Shown here one piece after another: positions 42,664-52,543 of a stretch of DNA of 64,000 nucleotides. A program made the position numbers and the translations under genes. How positions within the stretch are numbered: the first letter of the stretch is position 1; each line of letters opens with the position of its first letter. The notes beneath the pieces are model-generated. The model did no database searches. It worked only from the letters and a program-made list of their open reading frames with translations, and was not told the origin of the DNA. This stretch comes from Streptomyces sp. NBC_01197 (GTDB lineage: Bacteria > Actinomycetota > Actinomycetes > Streptomycetales > Streptomycetaceae), in the NCBI RefSeq assembly GCF_036010505.1, contig NZ_CP108569.1, positions 2,792,001 through 2,856,000 on the forward strand. The letters run 5' to 3'.

Positions 42664-43851
42664 CTACAGGATGACGTGGGGCAGGAAGCGGGCGTACTCG
42701 TCCGTCACCGGCCCCGCCGACTCCCGGATACCGAGCCCCGCCGCTTCGTCCTCGACGACCCACGCGCCGAGCACCACCCGGTTGCCGTCGAAGTCTGGCA
42801 GCGGGGCCAACTCCTGGTAGCAACAGGGCTCGTCGGCCCGGACGCCGAGGGTGCCCGCGCTCGGCTCGTGGAGCAGGACCCCCGCGCCCTCGCGGCCGAG
42901 CAGGGGCTTGGAGACGTACCCCTTGGACAGGGCGAGTTCGCGCGGTCCGTCCAGGTAGGCGGGCAGCAGATTCGGGTGTCCGGGGTAGAGCTCCCACACC
43001 ACGGCGAGCAGCGCCTTATTGGAGAGGAGCATTTTCCAGGCGGGCTCTATCCAGCAGGTGGAGCCGGTGGAACCGCCGTTGTCGAGCGTGTCCAGGACAT
43101 GCGGACCGAAGCTGTCCGTCGTCAGCCACTCCCATGGGTAGAGCTTGAAGCAGCTGCGGATGAATCGCATCCGCTCGTCGACGAACCGCCCGGACAGCGG
43201 GTCCCAGCCGATCCGTTCCACCGAGAGGGCCTCGGTGTCGATGCCGGCCTGCTGGGCGGTCTCCCTCAGATAGGCGGCCGTCATCAGATCCTCACCGAGT
43301 TCGTCGGCTTCGGAGTGCACGAAGTGCAGGGGCCCCGGCGGCAGCAGCGGCGCCTGCCGTTTCCAGGCGGCGACCAGCCGCTCGTGCAGGGAGTTCCACT
43401 GGTCGGCGCCGGGGAAGCGGTCCTCCATCCAGAACCACTGTGGACTGGCGGCCTCCACCAGCGAGGTAGGGGTGTCGGCGTTGTACTCCAGCATTTTCGC
43501 CGGGCCGCTGCCGTCGTACCGGAGGTCGAACCGGGCGTAGACGGACGGCAGTTCATCCCGGCGACGCCAGGACTCGCCGACCAGCCGGGCCAGCCGGGGA
43601 TCGGTGATGCCCAGCTCAGCGAAGCGGTCGTGGTCAACGATGTGCGCGGCCGCGGCCAGGCACATCGCGTGCAGCTCTTCGACCACCTCCTCCAGCGCCT
43701 CGACCTCGGAGAGAGAGAACGAGTAGTACGCGCTCTCGTCCCAGTACGGGCGCAGCGAGTCGTCGGGATAGCGGGTCAGTGGATAGATCAGACCCTGCTC
43801 CTCGACGATCTGCTGCCAGCCTGGGCGCGGTTCTGTGTTGTGCCGCTGCAT
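42664..43851 (-). CDS. Glutathionylspermidine synthase-family protein (YgiC-like, ATP-grasp)
   Basis: This 395-aa protein matches the GSP_synth C-terminal ATP-grasp family: SVYARFDLRYDGSGPAKMLE, YNADTPTSLVEAA, EPAWKMLLSNKALLAVVWEL and YVSKPLLGREGAGV are typical ATP/Mg-binding segments. It lacks the amidase domain of true glutathionylspermidine synthetase, like E. coli YgiC and YjfC. Streptomyces has no glutathione, so its substrate must differ. The lipoprotein gene 155 bp upstream on the same strand mirrors the E. coli ygiB-ygiC order. Confidence 0.88.
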   Translation of the reverse strand: MQRHNTEPRPGWQQIVEEQGLIYPLTRYPDDSLRPYWDESAYYSFSLSEVEALEEVVEELHAMCLAAAAHIVDHDRFAELGITDPRLARLVGESWRRRDELPSVYARFDLRYDGSGPAKMLEYNADTPTSLVEAASPQWFWMEDRFPGADQWNSLHERLVAAWKRQAPLLPPGPLHFVHSEADELGEDLMTAAYLRETAQQAGIDTEALSVERIGWDPLSGRFVDERMRFIRSCFKLYPWEWLTTDSFGPHVLDTLDNGGSTGSTCWIEPAWKMLLSNKALLAVVWELYPGHPNLLPAYLDGPRELALSKGYVSKPLLGREGAGVLLHEPSAGTLGVRADEPCCYQELAPLPDFDGNRVVLGAWVVEDEAAGLGIRESAGPVTDEYARFLPHVIL

Positions 43852-43860
43852 GGTGTCGCC

Positions 43861-44005
43861 TGTTCCCGTACGTTCCGCAGTTCCTTTACCGTTCCGCAGT
43901 TCCCGTACGTTCCGGTGAGTTCCGCAGTACCGGTGCGTACCGGTCCGGTGAGTTCCGCAGTTCCCGTGCGTACCGGTGAGTTCCGCAGTTCCGGTGCGTA
44001 CCCGG
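43861..44005 (-). repeat. Imperfect direct repeats between the lipoprotein and GSP-synthase-like genes
   Basis: Variants of GTGAGTTCCGCAGTTCC and GTGCGTACCGG alternate about five times. The array begins two bases after the lipoprotein stop codon and ends near the GSP-like start. No inverted symmetry is seen. Confidence 0.8.
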
Positions 44006-44006
44006 C

Positions 44007-44315
44007 TCAGCCGCCGCTGGAGTGGGACCCACCGCTGGAGTGGTATCCGCCGCCGGAGTGGGACCCGCCGCCGAAACCGCCGCGGTGCACCGACGGCTTA
44101 CTGAAACTGCCGCCCGAGATCTTGCCGTGCTTGGACGACCCGCCGTAGTAGTAAGTGCCATGACCGGTGCTGTTGGTGCACTCGTACTTCGGCAGCTGCT
44201 TATGCGTCTGCGGATCGACGCACCGCTTGTCCACGTCGGAGCCGCAGGCAGTGAGCGTCGCCGCCAGCATCCCCATCCCACCCAGCACCACAGCACTCGA
44301 CCTCATCTTGCGCAT
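44007..44315 (-). CDS. Small lipoprotein with a Gly/Ser/His-rich tail (YgiB-like position)
   Basis: This 102-aa lipoprotein has lipobox LTAC with Cys24, then GSDVDKRCVDPQTHKQLPKY with two further cysteines in the first half of the mature part, resembling DUF1190/YgiB-type proteins. The last 45 residues are Gly/Ser/His/Lys-rich (GGSHSGGGYHSSGGSHSSGG). GGAGGT before ATG 44315 is an excellent ribosome binding site. It is probably in one operon with the YgiC-like protein and acts at the outer membrane face; function unknown. Confidence 0.8.
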   Translation of the reverse strand: MRKMRSSAVVLGGMGMLAATLTACGSDVDKRCVDPQTHKQLPKYECTNSTGHGTYYYGGSSKHGKISGGSFSKPSVHRGGFGGGSHSGGGYHSSGGSHSSGG

Positions 44316-44412
44316 GCGCTGACCTCCCCCGTATTCCAGACTCTCAGTACAGGCAGCCCTCCGGTGGCACCTGTCCGTGTACAGACTAGATGTCGTGCCT
44401 ACGGGCGGCCGT

Positions 44413-44447
44413 CAACGGGCTCTCCTGCGCCCAACTAGAGTCCTTCC
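44413..44447 (+). promoter_or_regulatory. Putative leaderless promoter of the EamA-type transporter gene
   Basis: TAGAGT at 44436-44441 lies 6 bp before GTG 44448 with no ribosome binding site, so transcription probably begins at the start codon. The -35 region is weak. Confidence 0.45.
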
Positions 44448-45308
44448 GTGCTCCTTGGAATGATCTGTGCCCTCGGTTCAGCGGTCTGCTTCGGCACGGC
44501 CTCCGTGCTCCAGGCCGCCGCGGCCCGCGCCTCCGCACCCGGAACCGGCTCGGGTGTGGACGCCGCGCTACTCCTGCGCGCCGTACGCCAGTGGCGCTAC
44601 ATCGCGGGGCTCGGCCTCGACGGGGTCGGTTTCGTGCTCCAGATCATCGCCCTGCGTACGCTCCCCATCTACGTGGTCGGCGCCGCACTCGCCGCGAGTC
44701 TCGCGGTCACCGCCGTGGTGGCGTCCCGCATCCTCGGCGTCAGGCTCTCCGGTACCGAGTGGGGCGCGGTGGCCGTCGTCTGCGCGGGCCTCGGGATGCT
44801 CGGCCTCGCCTCGGGGACCGAGGGCCACACTGCCGGATCGTCGGCGCTGGGCTGGTCGCTGCTCGGGGTCTCGGTCGCGGTCCTGCTGGTCGGCACAGTG
44901 GCCGGCCGCCTCAAGGGCAAGGCGCGGGCCCTGGTGCTCGGTCTCGGTTCCGGAGTGGGTTTCGGGGTGGTCGAAGTCGCGGTACGCCTCATCGACTCCG
45001 TCGATTTCACCAACCCGGCGCTGTACGCGCTGCTCGTCGGAGGCGGTTCGGCCTTCCTGCTGCTCACCTCGGCGCTGCAGCGCGGGTCGGTGACCACGGC
45101 CACGGCGGGCATGGTCATCGGCGAGACGATCGGCCCCGCGCTGGTCGGCGTGGTCTGGCTCGGCGACCGTACGAGGGAGGGTCTTGCCCCGCTGGCGGTG
45201 GCCGGCTTCGTGGTGGCCGTCGCGGGAGCACTCGCACTGGCACGGTTCGGGGAGGCCCCGGCCACACCGGCCCCGGCCGAGACCCGAGACCTGAGGCCCG
45301 AGGCCTGA
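44448..45308 (+). CDS. EamA/DMT-family permease
   Basis: This 286-aa protein has about ten hydrophobic helices arranged as two EamA-like halves (MICALGSAVCFGTASVLQA; ALRTLPIYVVGAALAASLAV; VVEVAVRLIDSVDFTNPA; GSVTTATAGMVIGETIGPAL). DMT transporters move small metabolites, often outward; substrate unknown. The C-terminal ten residues (AETRDLRPEA) are encoded by a 7-bp tandem repeat that runs through the stop codon. GTG 44448 is likely leaderless. It is divergent from the lipoprotein gene. Confidence 0.85.
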   Translation: MLLGMICALGSAVCFGTASVLQAAAARASAPGTGSGVDAALLLRAVRQWRYIAGLGLDGVGFVLQIIALRTLPIYVVGAALAASLAVTAVVASRILGVRLSGTEWGAVAVVCAGLGMLGLASGTEGHTAGSSALGWSLLGVSVAVLLVGTVAGRLKGKARALVLGLGSGVGFGVVEVAVRLIDSVDFTNPALYALLVGGGSAFLLLTSALQRGSVTTATAGMVIGETIGPALVGVVWLGDRTREGLAPLAVAGFVVAVAGALALARFGEAPATPAPAETRDLRPEA

Positions 45309-45326
45309 GACCTGAGACCTGAGACC
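45279..45326 (+). repeat. 7-bp GAGACCT tandem repeat spanning the permease stop codon
   Basis: Seven units (GAGACCT with C/T and G/A variants) cover the last codons, the TGA at 45306-45308 and the following bases. The 7-nt period shifts TGA through the frames. Confidence 0.85.
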
Positions 45327-45436
45327 GAACTGTGCAAAGCCCGGCCCTGCAAACCCGCGGCCCCGCAGCCCCAGACGTGCAGCGCCAGCCCCAGCCCCCG
45401 GCTCCAACCCGAGCCCGATGCTGACGGCGTGTGCTC

Positions 45437-46828
45437 CTACGGCAGCACCCGGCACAGCGCCTCCAGCGTCCCCGCCCACGCGCTGTCCGACGGCGTTCCG
45501 TACCCGACGACCAGCATGTCGCGCCCGTCCCGCACGTCCGCGTGCCGGAACTGGGAACCGCCGTCCAGTGCGAGGCCCTGCCAGGCCGCCGCCTGGACGA
45601 CCGACTGCTCCGTTCCCGGGGGCAGTTCCAGCACGGCGTGCAGTCCGGCCGCGATCCCGGACACCCGGATGCCGGGCGCCCGTTCGGCCAGGGCCTCCAC
45701 CAGCTGGTCACGGCGCCGCCGGTAGCGCAGCCGCATCGAGCGGACATGCCGGTCGTAAGCACCCGAGGCGATGAACTCGGCCAGCGTCAGCTGCTCCAGC
45801 GAGCTGGACATCCAGTCGGAGTTGCCCTTCGCCTCCAGCACCTCCGCCACCATCGAACGGGGGAGCACCAGCCAGCCGAGCCGCAGTCCGGGAGCGATGG
45901 ACTTGCTGGCCGTGCCGCAGTAGACGACCCGCTCGGGATCCAGTCCCTGGAGCGCTCCGACGGGCTGCCGGTCGTAGCGGAACTCCCCGTCGTAATCGTC
46001 CTCCAGAATCACCCCGCCCGTCGTTCTGGCCCAGTCGACGGCAGCCGTGCGCCGGTCCGGGTGGAGCGGGACGCCCGTCGGGAACTGGTGCGCCGGTGTC
46101 ATCAGCACCGCACCCTCCCGCCCCAGCTCGTACGTGCGTGAACCGAACCCGTCCAGCGGCAGGGCCTTCGTGCGCAGCCCGGCGTCGACGAGCAGGTTCC
46201 AGTGCAGATCGAGTCCGTACGACTCGACGGCGACGTCCCGTACCCGTCTCCCCCGCAGCACCTTCCCCATCAGCATCATCGCGTGGGCGAACCCGGCGCA
46301 GACCACGATGCGGTCCGGACCGGCGTGGACACCGCGCGCCCGCGCCAGATAGCCGGCCAGCACGGTCCGCAGCTCGGAGCGGCCCCGTGGGTCGCCGTAA
46401 CCGAACGCGTCGTGGGGTGCGGCGGTCAGGGCCTTCCGCGACGCCCTGAGCCACTCCGTGCGCGGGAACGACGCGAGGTCGGGCAGACCGGGCCGGAGGC
46501 TGTACGTAGGAACGCTCCGCCGCTGCCGCCGGGCAGCGGCCGGCTTCGGCTCCCCGCGCGGCAACGCCCGCGGGGCCACGCGGGTCCCCGACCCCTGCCG
46601 GGCGGTCAGCCAGCCCTCGGCCACCAGTTCGGCGTAGGCGTCGGCGACCGTGTTACGGGCCACACCCAGATCGACGGCGAGCGTACGCGAGGAGGGCAGC
46701 CGGGTCCCCGGCGCCAGCCGCCCCGTGCGGACGGCTCGGCGCAGCGCGTCCGTGAGGCTGACCCGCAGCCCGGGTCCGGTCAGTTCCAGATGCAGGTCTA
46801 CGCCGAAAGTGGCCCAGGAATCCGTCAC
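45437..46828 (-). CDS. MocR/PdxR-type regulator (GntR helix-turn-helix plus aminotransferase domain)
   Basis: This 463-aa protein has a GntR winged helix at the N-terminus (RLPSSRTLAVDLGVARNTVA, EGWLTARQGSGTRV). A fold-type I PLP aminotransferase-like domain follows: FGYGDPRGRSELRTVLAGYL, ILEDDYDGEFRY and the PLP Lys in CGTASKSIAPGLRLGW. MocR regulators bind PLP and an amine to control nearby genes. GTG 46828 is chosen; TATGGT just upstream predicts a leaderless start. It is divergent from, and probably controls, the AhpD-like gene and the gene after it. Confidence 0.9.
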   Translation of the reverse strand: MTDSWATFGVDLHLELTGPGLRVSLTDALRRAVRTGRLAPGTRLPSSRTLAVDLGVARNTVADAYAELVAEGWLTARQGSGTRVAPRALPRGEPKPAAARRQRRSVPTYSLRPGLPDLASFPRTEWLRASRKALTAAPHDAFGYGDPRGRSELRTVLAGYLARARGVHAGPDRIVVCAGFAHAMMLMGKVLRGRRVRDVAVESYGLDLHWNLLVDAGLRTKALPLDGFGSRTYELGREGAVLMTPAHQFPTGVPLHPDRRTAAVDWARTTGGVILEDDYDGEFRYDRQPVGALQGLDPERVVYCGTASKSIAPGLRLGWLVLPRSMVAEVLEAKGNSDWMSSSLEQLTLAEFIASGAYDRHVRSMRLRYRRRRDQLVEALAERAPGIRVSGIAAGLHAVLELPPGTEQSVVQAAAWQGLALDGGSQFRHADVRDGRDMLVVGYGTPSDSAWAGTLEALCRVLP

Positions 46829-46912
46829 AGAAATGGACCATACCCCTGCGCCATGTCCCACGTAGCGTCGTACTCACACCAGGAACACAAGGGCATGAAG
46901 GGCAGAAAAGAC
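46829..46912. promoter_or_regulatory. Divergent MocR/AhpD-like promoter region
   Basis: Minus-strand TATGGT (about 46842-46837) and plus-strand TAGCGT (46863-46868) are candidate -10 boxes within 85 bp. Direct repeats typical of MocR sites were not clearly seen. Confidence 0.45.
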
Positions 46913-47452
46913 ATGACGGACACCGCGGCACCGACGAACAGCACGAGCGCCTCGGACTCGGCGCCCGAGTACCTCCCCGAGCACACCCCCCGCCTCAATA
47001 TGGCGAAGCTCGCCCCCGAGGTCTACAAGGCCATGGTCAACCTGGATGCGGCAGCCCGGGGCGGCCTCGACCCGGTCCTGCTCGAACTGGTGAAGATCCG
47101 CGCCTCCCAGATCAATCACTGCGCCTTCTGCATGGACATGCATTCCAAGGACGCTCTCGCGGCGGGCGAGTCGGTCGAGCGGATCGTGCAGCTGAGCGCC
47201 TGGGAGGAGTCGAAGCACTTCTACACGGCGAAGGAGATCGCGGCGATCGAGCTGACCGAGGCCATCACGGTGCTCACCGACGGATTCGTACCGGACGAGG
47301 TCTACGCGCACGCCGCCGAGCACTTCGACGAGACCGAGCTGGCCCATCTGATCGCGGCGATCACCGTGATCAACTCCTGGAACCGTTTCGCCGTCTCCAC
47401 CCGCATGGTGCCGGGCCACTACACACCGGGCTCCGTCGCCCACCGCAACTGA
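46913..47452 (+). CDS. Carboxymuconolactone decarboxylase/AhpD-family protein
   Basis: This 179-aa protein has an AhpD-like core with the redox or proton-relay motif INHCAFCMDMHSKDALAAGE (CxxC then His), an upstream helix pair RLNMAKLAPEVYKAMVNLDA, and a C-terminal WNRFAVSTRMVPGHY. Family members are peroxidase-associated or decarboxylases; this CxxCxxxH form points to peroxidase or disulfide reductase activity. ATG 46895 would add six residues. It is first in a two-gene unit divergent from the MocR regulator. Confidence 0.87.
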   Translation: MTDTAAPTNSTSASDSAPEYLPEHTPRLNMAKLAPEVYKAMVNLDAAARGGLDPVLLELVKIRASQINHCAFCMDMHSKDALAAGESVERIVQLSAWEESKHFYTAKEIAAIELTEAITVLTDGFVPDEVYAHAAEHFDETELAHLIAAITVINSWNRFAVSTRMVPGHYTPGSVAHRN

Positions 47453-47484
47453 CCTGTCCACCGCCGCCACTGAAAGGCCCCGCC

Positions 47485-48201
47485 ATGACGGACTTCCGCA
47501 GCCTCCATCTGGACCGGCCCCCCGGCGATCCGCTGGTGCTGCCCGGCCCGTGGGACGCGGCCAGCGCCCGCATCTTCGCGGAAGCCGGGTTCCCGGCGCT
47601 CGCCACCCCGAGTGCCGGAGTGTCGGCAGCACTCGGTTACGCGGACGGGGAGGCCCCGGCTGACGAGATGTTCGCCGCGATCGGCCGGATCGTCCGGGCG
47701 GTCGAGGGCTTCGGGGTGGCCGTTTCGGCGGACATCGAGGCCGGCTACGGCCTGCCGCCGGCCGAACTCGCCGGGCGGCTGCTCGACACCGGCGCCGTCG
47801 GCTGCAACCTGGAGGACTCCCCCGGCGGAGTCCTCAACGACCCACAGGAGAACGCGGACCGGCTCGCGGCGTTCCGCGCGGCGGCGGGGGGCGGCCTGTT
47901 CATCAACGCCCGCATCGATACGTACATCCGGGGCGTGCACGATCCGGAGCAGACCATCGATCGCGGCCTCCGCTACATGGCGGCCGGCGCCGACTGTGTC
48001 TACCCGATCATGGCGCCGCCGGACCAGCTGTCCGGCCTCGCGTCCGGGATCGGGGCGCCGCTCAACGCGCTCTTCCTGCCGAACGGTCCGTCGCCCCAGG
48101 GACTGGGCGAACTGGGCGCCACCCGCGTCACGTTCGGCCCGGGCCTGCACCGCCAGTCGATGGAACGGCTGCGCCAGGACGCGAACAGCCTGAAGAGCTG
48201 A
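47485..48201 (+). CDS. Isocitrate lyase/PEP mutase-superfamily protein
   Basis: This 238-aa TIM-barrel protein has AGFPALATPSAGVSAALGYA near the N-terminus, the metal-binding SADIEAGYG near residue 88, NLEDSPGG near residue 112, and INARIDTYIRG near residue 141. It lacks the KxCGH loop of isocitrate lyase, so it is more like PEP mutase, oxaloacetate hydrolase or 2-methylisocitrate lyase-type members. The reaction is unknown. It follows the AhpD-like gene by 32 bp. Its stop codon is the first TGA of a long 8-bp repeat array. Confidence 0.85.
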   Translation: MTDFRSLHLDRPPGDPLVLPGPWDAASARIFAEAGFPALATPSAGVSAALGYADGEAPADEMFAAIGRIVRAVEGFGVAVSADIEAGYGLPPAELAGRLLDTGAVGCNLEDSPGGVLNDPQENADRLAAFRAAAGGGLFINARIDTYIRGVHDPEQTIDRGLRYMAAGADCVYPIMAPPDQLSGLASGIGAPLNALFLPNGPSPQGLGELGATRVTFGPGLHRQSMERLRQDANSLKS

Positions 48202-48300
48202 CGGGCTGACGGGCTGACGGGCCGACGGGCCGACGGGCTGACGGGCCGACGGGCTGACGGGCTGACGGGCTGACGGGCTGACGGGCTGACGGGCCGACTG
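48198..48300 (+). repeat. 8-bp tandem array, 12 full copies, beginning in a stop codon
   Basis: Units CTGACGGG or CCGACGGG run from 48198 to 48293 with a partial thirteenth. The first unit supplies the TGA (48199-48201) of the preceding gene, and the 8-nt period repeats TGA in all frames. Confidence 0.95.
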
Positions 48301-48342
48301 AACCAGCGCACGGGCGCACAGGCCCACCGGCCCGACCACACG

Positions 48343-48380
48343 GAACGCCCCCGGCGACCACATGGTCACCGGGGGCGTTC
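48343..48380. terminator. Bidirectional terminator between the PEP-mutase-like gene and mdh
   Basis: A near-perfect palindrome has 12-bp outer arms (48343-48354 and 48369-48380), a single C-A mismatch and further pairing inward. It lies between two convergent genes. Confidence 0.8.
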
Positions 48381-48439
48381 CTTCAGGCAGCAGAGCAGCA
48401 GCACCACAGATCCGCCGAGCGGACGAACGGGCGTCCGGC

Positions 48440-49977
<1,538 letters not shown>

Positions 49978-50745
49978 TCACCGCACGGTGAACCGCATCA
50001 GCCCTTCGAGGAACGGCACCGGCAGCCACGGTTTGGGCTGCGCCATGAGCGCGAGCAGTGTGATCAGGAAGCCCAGCACTCCGTACGTCACCATGTCGGT
50101 GAAGCGCGAGCGCACCGCAAGCATCCCGACGGACCGCACACACCAGCGCATCACCGCGCCGCCGAGCAGAGCGAGCCCGACCAGCAGAAGCCCCACCCGT
50201 GTCACGTCGAAGGCGACGAGCAGCAGGCCGACGCCGATCGTGACGAGCACCGTGAGCAGCGGCCACTGCCTGGCGGGCGCGGGCGCGCCACCGGGAGCAG
50301 CCCGGCCACCGCCCTCGGGCCGCGCGGTGTCCCGCGTCACGGAGGGAAAGCGCCGGGTCGTGCGGACCGGTTCGCCGTCCGGGCCCGGCGCACTGACAGC
50401 GTCCTCCCCCTCGGGCGCGTCAGGCTCATGGGCCCCGGCCGGCTTCTCCCCCTCCGGCTCCCCCTCCGGCTCCGACTCCGGCTCAGACTCCCCACCCGTG
50501 CCTTCCGCCTCGGCCGGCTTACCCGTCCCGGCCTCCGCCGACGCCTCGGACCGGGAAGCCTCCGGCGGCTCCTCGGGCCGGGGGGCCTCCGCCGACGCCT
50601 CGGGTCCAGAAGCCTCCGTCGGCTGCTCCTCCGGTCCGGAACCCGCCGCACCCCGTGCGGACCGCCAGGCCCCCGCACCCTTGCGCCGTGCTCCGGGCTT
50701 CCCCGACTCCTCAGGCCCCGTCCGTGCGGCCGCGTCAGCCGACAC
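49978..50745 (-). CDS. DUF3017-family membrane protein with an acidic Pro/Glu-rich N-terminus
   Basis: This 255-aa protein has about 155 N-terminal residues of disordered, acidic, repeat-like sequence ([36 protein letters not shown]). Three helices follow ([57 protein letters not shown]), the last two joined by a loop. DUF3017 proteins are small actinobacterial membrane proteins encoded after folD. The start overlaps the folD stop by 11 nt. Function unknown. Confidence 0.82.
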   Translation of the reverse strand: MSADAAARTGPEESGKPGARRKGAGAWRSARGAAGSGPEEQPTEASGPEASAEAPRPEEPPEASRSEASAEAGTGKPAEAEGTGGESEPESEPEGEPEGEKPAGAHEPDAPEGEDAVSAPGPDGEPVRTTRRFPSVTRDTARPEGGGRAAPGGAPAPARQWPLLTVLVTIGVGLLLVAFDVTRVGLLLVGLALLGGAVMRWCVRSVGMLAVRSRFTDMVTYGVLGFLITLLALMAQPKPWLPVPFLEGLMRFTVR

Positions 50746-51589
50746 TGCGCTCAGCCGCCTCCACGACGTTCACCAGCAGCTGCGCGCGGGTCATCGGGCC
50801 CACACCGCCCGGATTCGGGGAGACCCAGCCGGCCACCTCCGCGACGCCGGGGTGCACATCTCCGGCGATCTTGCCGTTCTCATCCCGGCTGACGCCGACG
50901 TCGAGGACAGCGGCCCCCGGCTTGACGTCCTCGGGGTTGATGATGTGCCGGACACCGGCCGCGGAAACGATGATGTCCGCCTGCTTGAGCAGCGCGGGAA
51001 GGTCACGGGTGCCGGTGTGGCACTGGGTCACGGTCGCGTTCTCGGACTTCCGGGTCAGCAGCAGCGGGATCGAGCGGCCGACGGTGATACCGCGGCCGAC
51101 GACCACGACATGTGCCCCGTTGATCTCCACACCGTGGTGGCGGAGCAGCTGGATGATGCCGTACGGGGTGCAGGGCAGCGGCCCCTCCTCGTTCAGCACC
51201 AGCTTGCCGAGGCTGGTCGGGTGCAGCCCGTCGGCGTCCTTGGCCGGATCCATCAGCCCCAGGACGCGGTTGGTGTCGATGCCCTTGGGGAGCGGCAACT
51301 GCACGATGTATCCGGTGCACTCGGGGTTCTCGTTGAGTTCCCGGACGACCGCCTCGATGTCCTCCTGCGTTGCGGTGTCGGGGAGTTCGCGCTGGATGGA
51401 CCCGATACCGACCTCGGCGCAGTCGCGGTGCTTGCCGTTGACGTACCACCGGCTGCCGGGGTCGTCACCGACGAGCAGGGTGCCGAGACCGGGGGCCACA
51501 CCCTTCTCCTTGAGGGCCGCCACGCGGACGGTCAGATCGGACTTGATCGCGGCCGCGGTGGCCTTGCCATCGAGAATCTGGGCTGTCAT
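50735..51589 (-). CDS. folD: Bifunctional methylene-THF dehydrogenase/methenyl-THF cyclohydrolase
   Basis: This 284-aa protein has the FolD signatures [20 protein letters not shown] (substrate and catalytic Lys), [25 protein letters not shown] and [17 protein letters not shown] for NADP. It converts 5,10-methylene-THF to 10-formyl-THF, the one-carbon donor for the purH and purN steps encoded nearby. In the lysine-containing first motif the usual YV-x-x-K spacing is kept. ATG 51589 matches the family N-terminus ([10 protein letters not shown]); an in-frame ATG three codons earlier is possible. Confidence 0.95.
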   Translation of the reverse strand: MTAQILDGKATAAAIKSDLTVRVAALKEKGVAPGLGTLLVGDDPGSRWYVNGKHRDCAEVGIGSIQRELPDTATQEDIEAVVRELNENPECTGYIVQLPLPKGIDTNRVLGLMDPAKDADGLHPTSLGKLVLNEEGPLPCTPYGIIQLLRHHGVEINGAHVVVVGRGITVGRSIPLLLTRKSENATVTQCHTGTRDLPALLKQADIIVSAAGVRHIINPEDVKPGAAVLDVGVSRDENGKIAGDVHPGVAEVAGWVSPNPGGVGPMTRAQLLVNVVEAAERSVG

Positions 51590-51802
51590 ACGAGCCATTC
51601 TTTCAGGGGGCGTCATGATCGCCCAAGTTGCACTTGCACAACACATAGGGACTGCGACTGGACAAACTTACGCGCCGTTTAGAAGCATGTGGTCCGCAGT
51701 GCCGCGGGCCGGTGTCGGGGGGCAGACCGCTTTGACGTTTCTTTCACCAATCCTCCGATCGAACCGCGACGTCCCCGCATGAACCAACGGAGGAATCCAG
51801 CC

Positions 51803-52423
51803 ATGAGCTTCGGCGACCCGAACCCGAACAACCCCTACGGCCAGCCGCAGGGGCAGCCGCAGGGCCAGCCCCAGCAGCCGCCGCAGCCGGGTTACGGATA
51901 CCCGCAGCAGGCCCCGCAGGGCGTGCCGCAGCAGCCGGGCTACGGATACCCGCAGGCCCCGCCGGTCCAGCAGGCCTACGGCGGGGGCTACCCGCAGCAG
52001 CCCGGTTACGGCGGCCGGCCCCCGTACGCGGGCTGGTGGAGCCGGTTCGCCGCCCTCCTGATCGACGGCGTGTGCATCGCCGTCCCGTACGGCATCCTCA
52101 TCGGCATCGGCAGCGCCATGGGCGGCAGCGTGGGCTCGGCCATCGCCGTGCTCGGCGTCGTCGTCGGCATCGGGCTCGGCCTCTTCAAGATCTACAAGGA
52201 GGGCACCACGGGCCAGTTCCTCGGCAAGAAGGCCGTCGGTATCAGCCTGCTGCGCGAGGCCGACGGCCAGACCCTGGGCTTCGGTATGGCGTTCGTCCGC
52301 TACCTCGCCCACTTCGTGGACAGCATCGCCTGCTACCTGGGCTGGCTGTGGCCGGCGTGGGACGCCAAGAAGCAGACGTTCGCGGACAAGATCTGCTCGA
52401 CCGTGGTCGTCAAGGTCGGCTGA
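51803..52423 (+). CDS. RDD-family membrane protein with a Gln/Pro/Gly/Tyr-rich N-terminus
   Basis: This 206-aa protein has a cytoplasmic tail of about 70 residues with repeats (GQPQGQPQGQPQQPP, PGYGYPQQAP). An RDD domain of three to four helices follows, with the signature YAGWWSRFAALLIDGVCIAV (Arg and Asp of RDD) and GQFLGKKAVGISLL. RDD proteins are poorly characterised; some are ion antiporters. ATG 51803 follows GGAGGAA. It is divergent from folD and convergent with purH. Confidence 0.85.
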   Translation: MSFGDPNPNNPYGQPQGQPQGQPQQPPQPGYGYPQQAPQGVPQQPGYGYPQAPPVQQAYGGGYPQQPGYGGRPPYAGWWSRFAALLIDGVCIAVPYGILIGIGSAMGGSVGSAIAVLGVVVGIGLGLFKIYKEGTTGQFLGKKAVGISLLREADGQTLGFGMAFVRYLAHFVDSIACYLGWLWPAWDAKKQTFADKICSTVVVKVG

Positions 52424-52439
52424 CCCGCATCCTGCTGGG

Positions 52440-52488
52440 CCCGAGGGCCGTAACCCGGCGCGTATCGCGCTGAGTTACGGCCCTCGGG
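52440..52488. terminator. Bidirectional terminator between the RDD gene and purH
   Basis: Perfect 15-bp arms (52440-52454 and 52474-52488) with a 19-nt loop sit between two convergent genes. Confidence 0.85.
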
Positions 52489-52543
52489 CGTACCCGGTCC
52501 AGGCACCGGAGCACCCCGGTACGGGCAGTCCCGCACCGGCCCC

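Noticed and set aside
48198..48300. Regular repeat array, considered as a CRISPR
   Set aside because: Units are 8 bp, contiguous and without spacers, and there are no cas genes.
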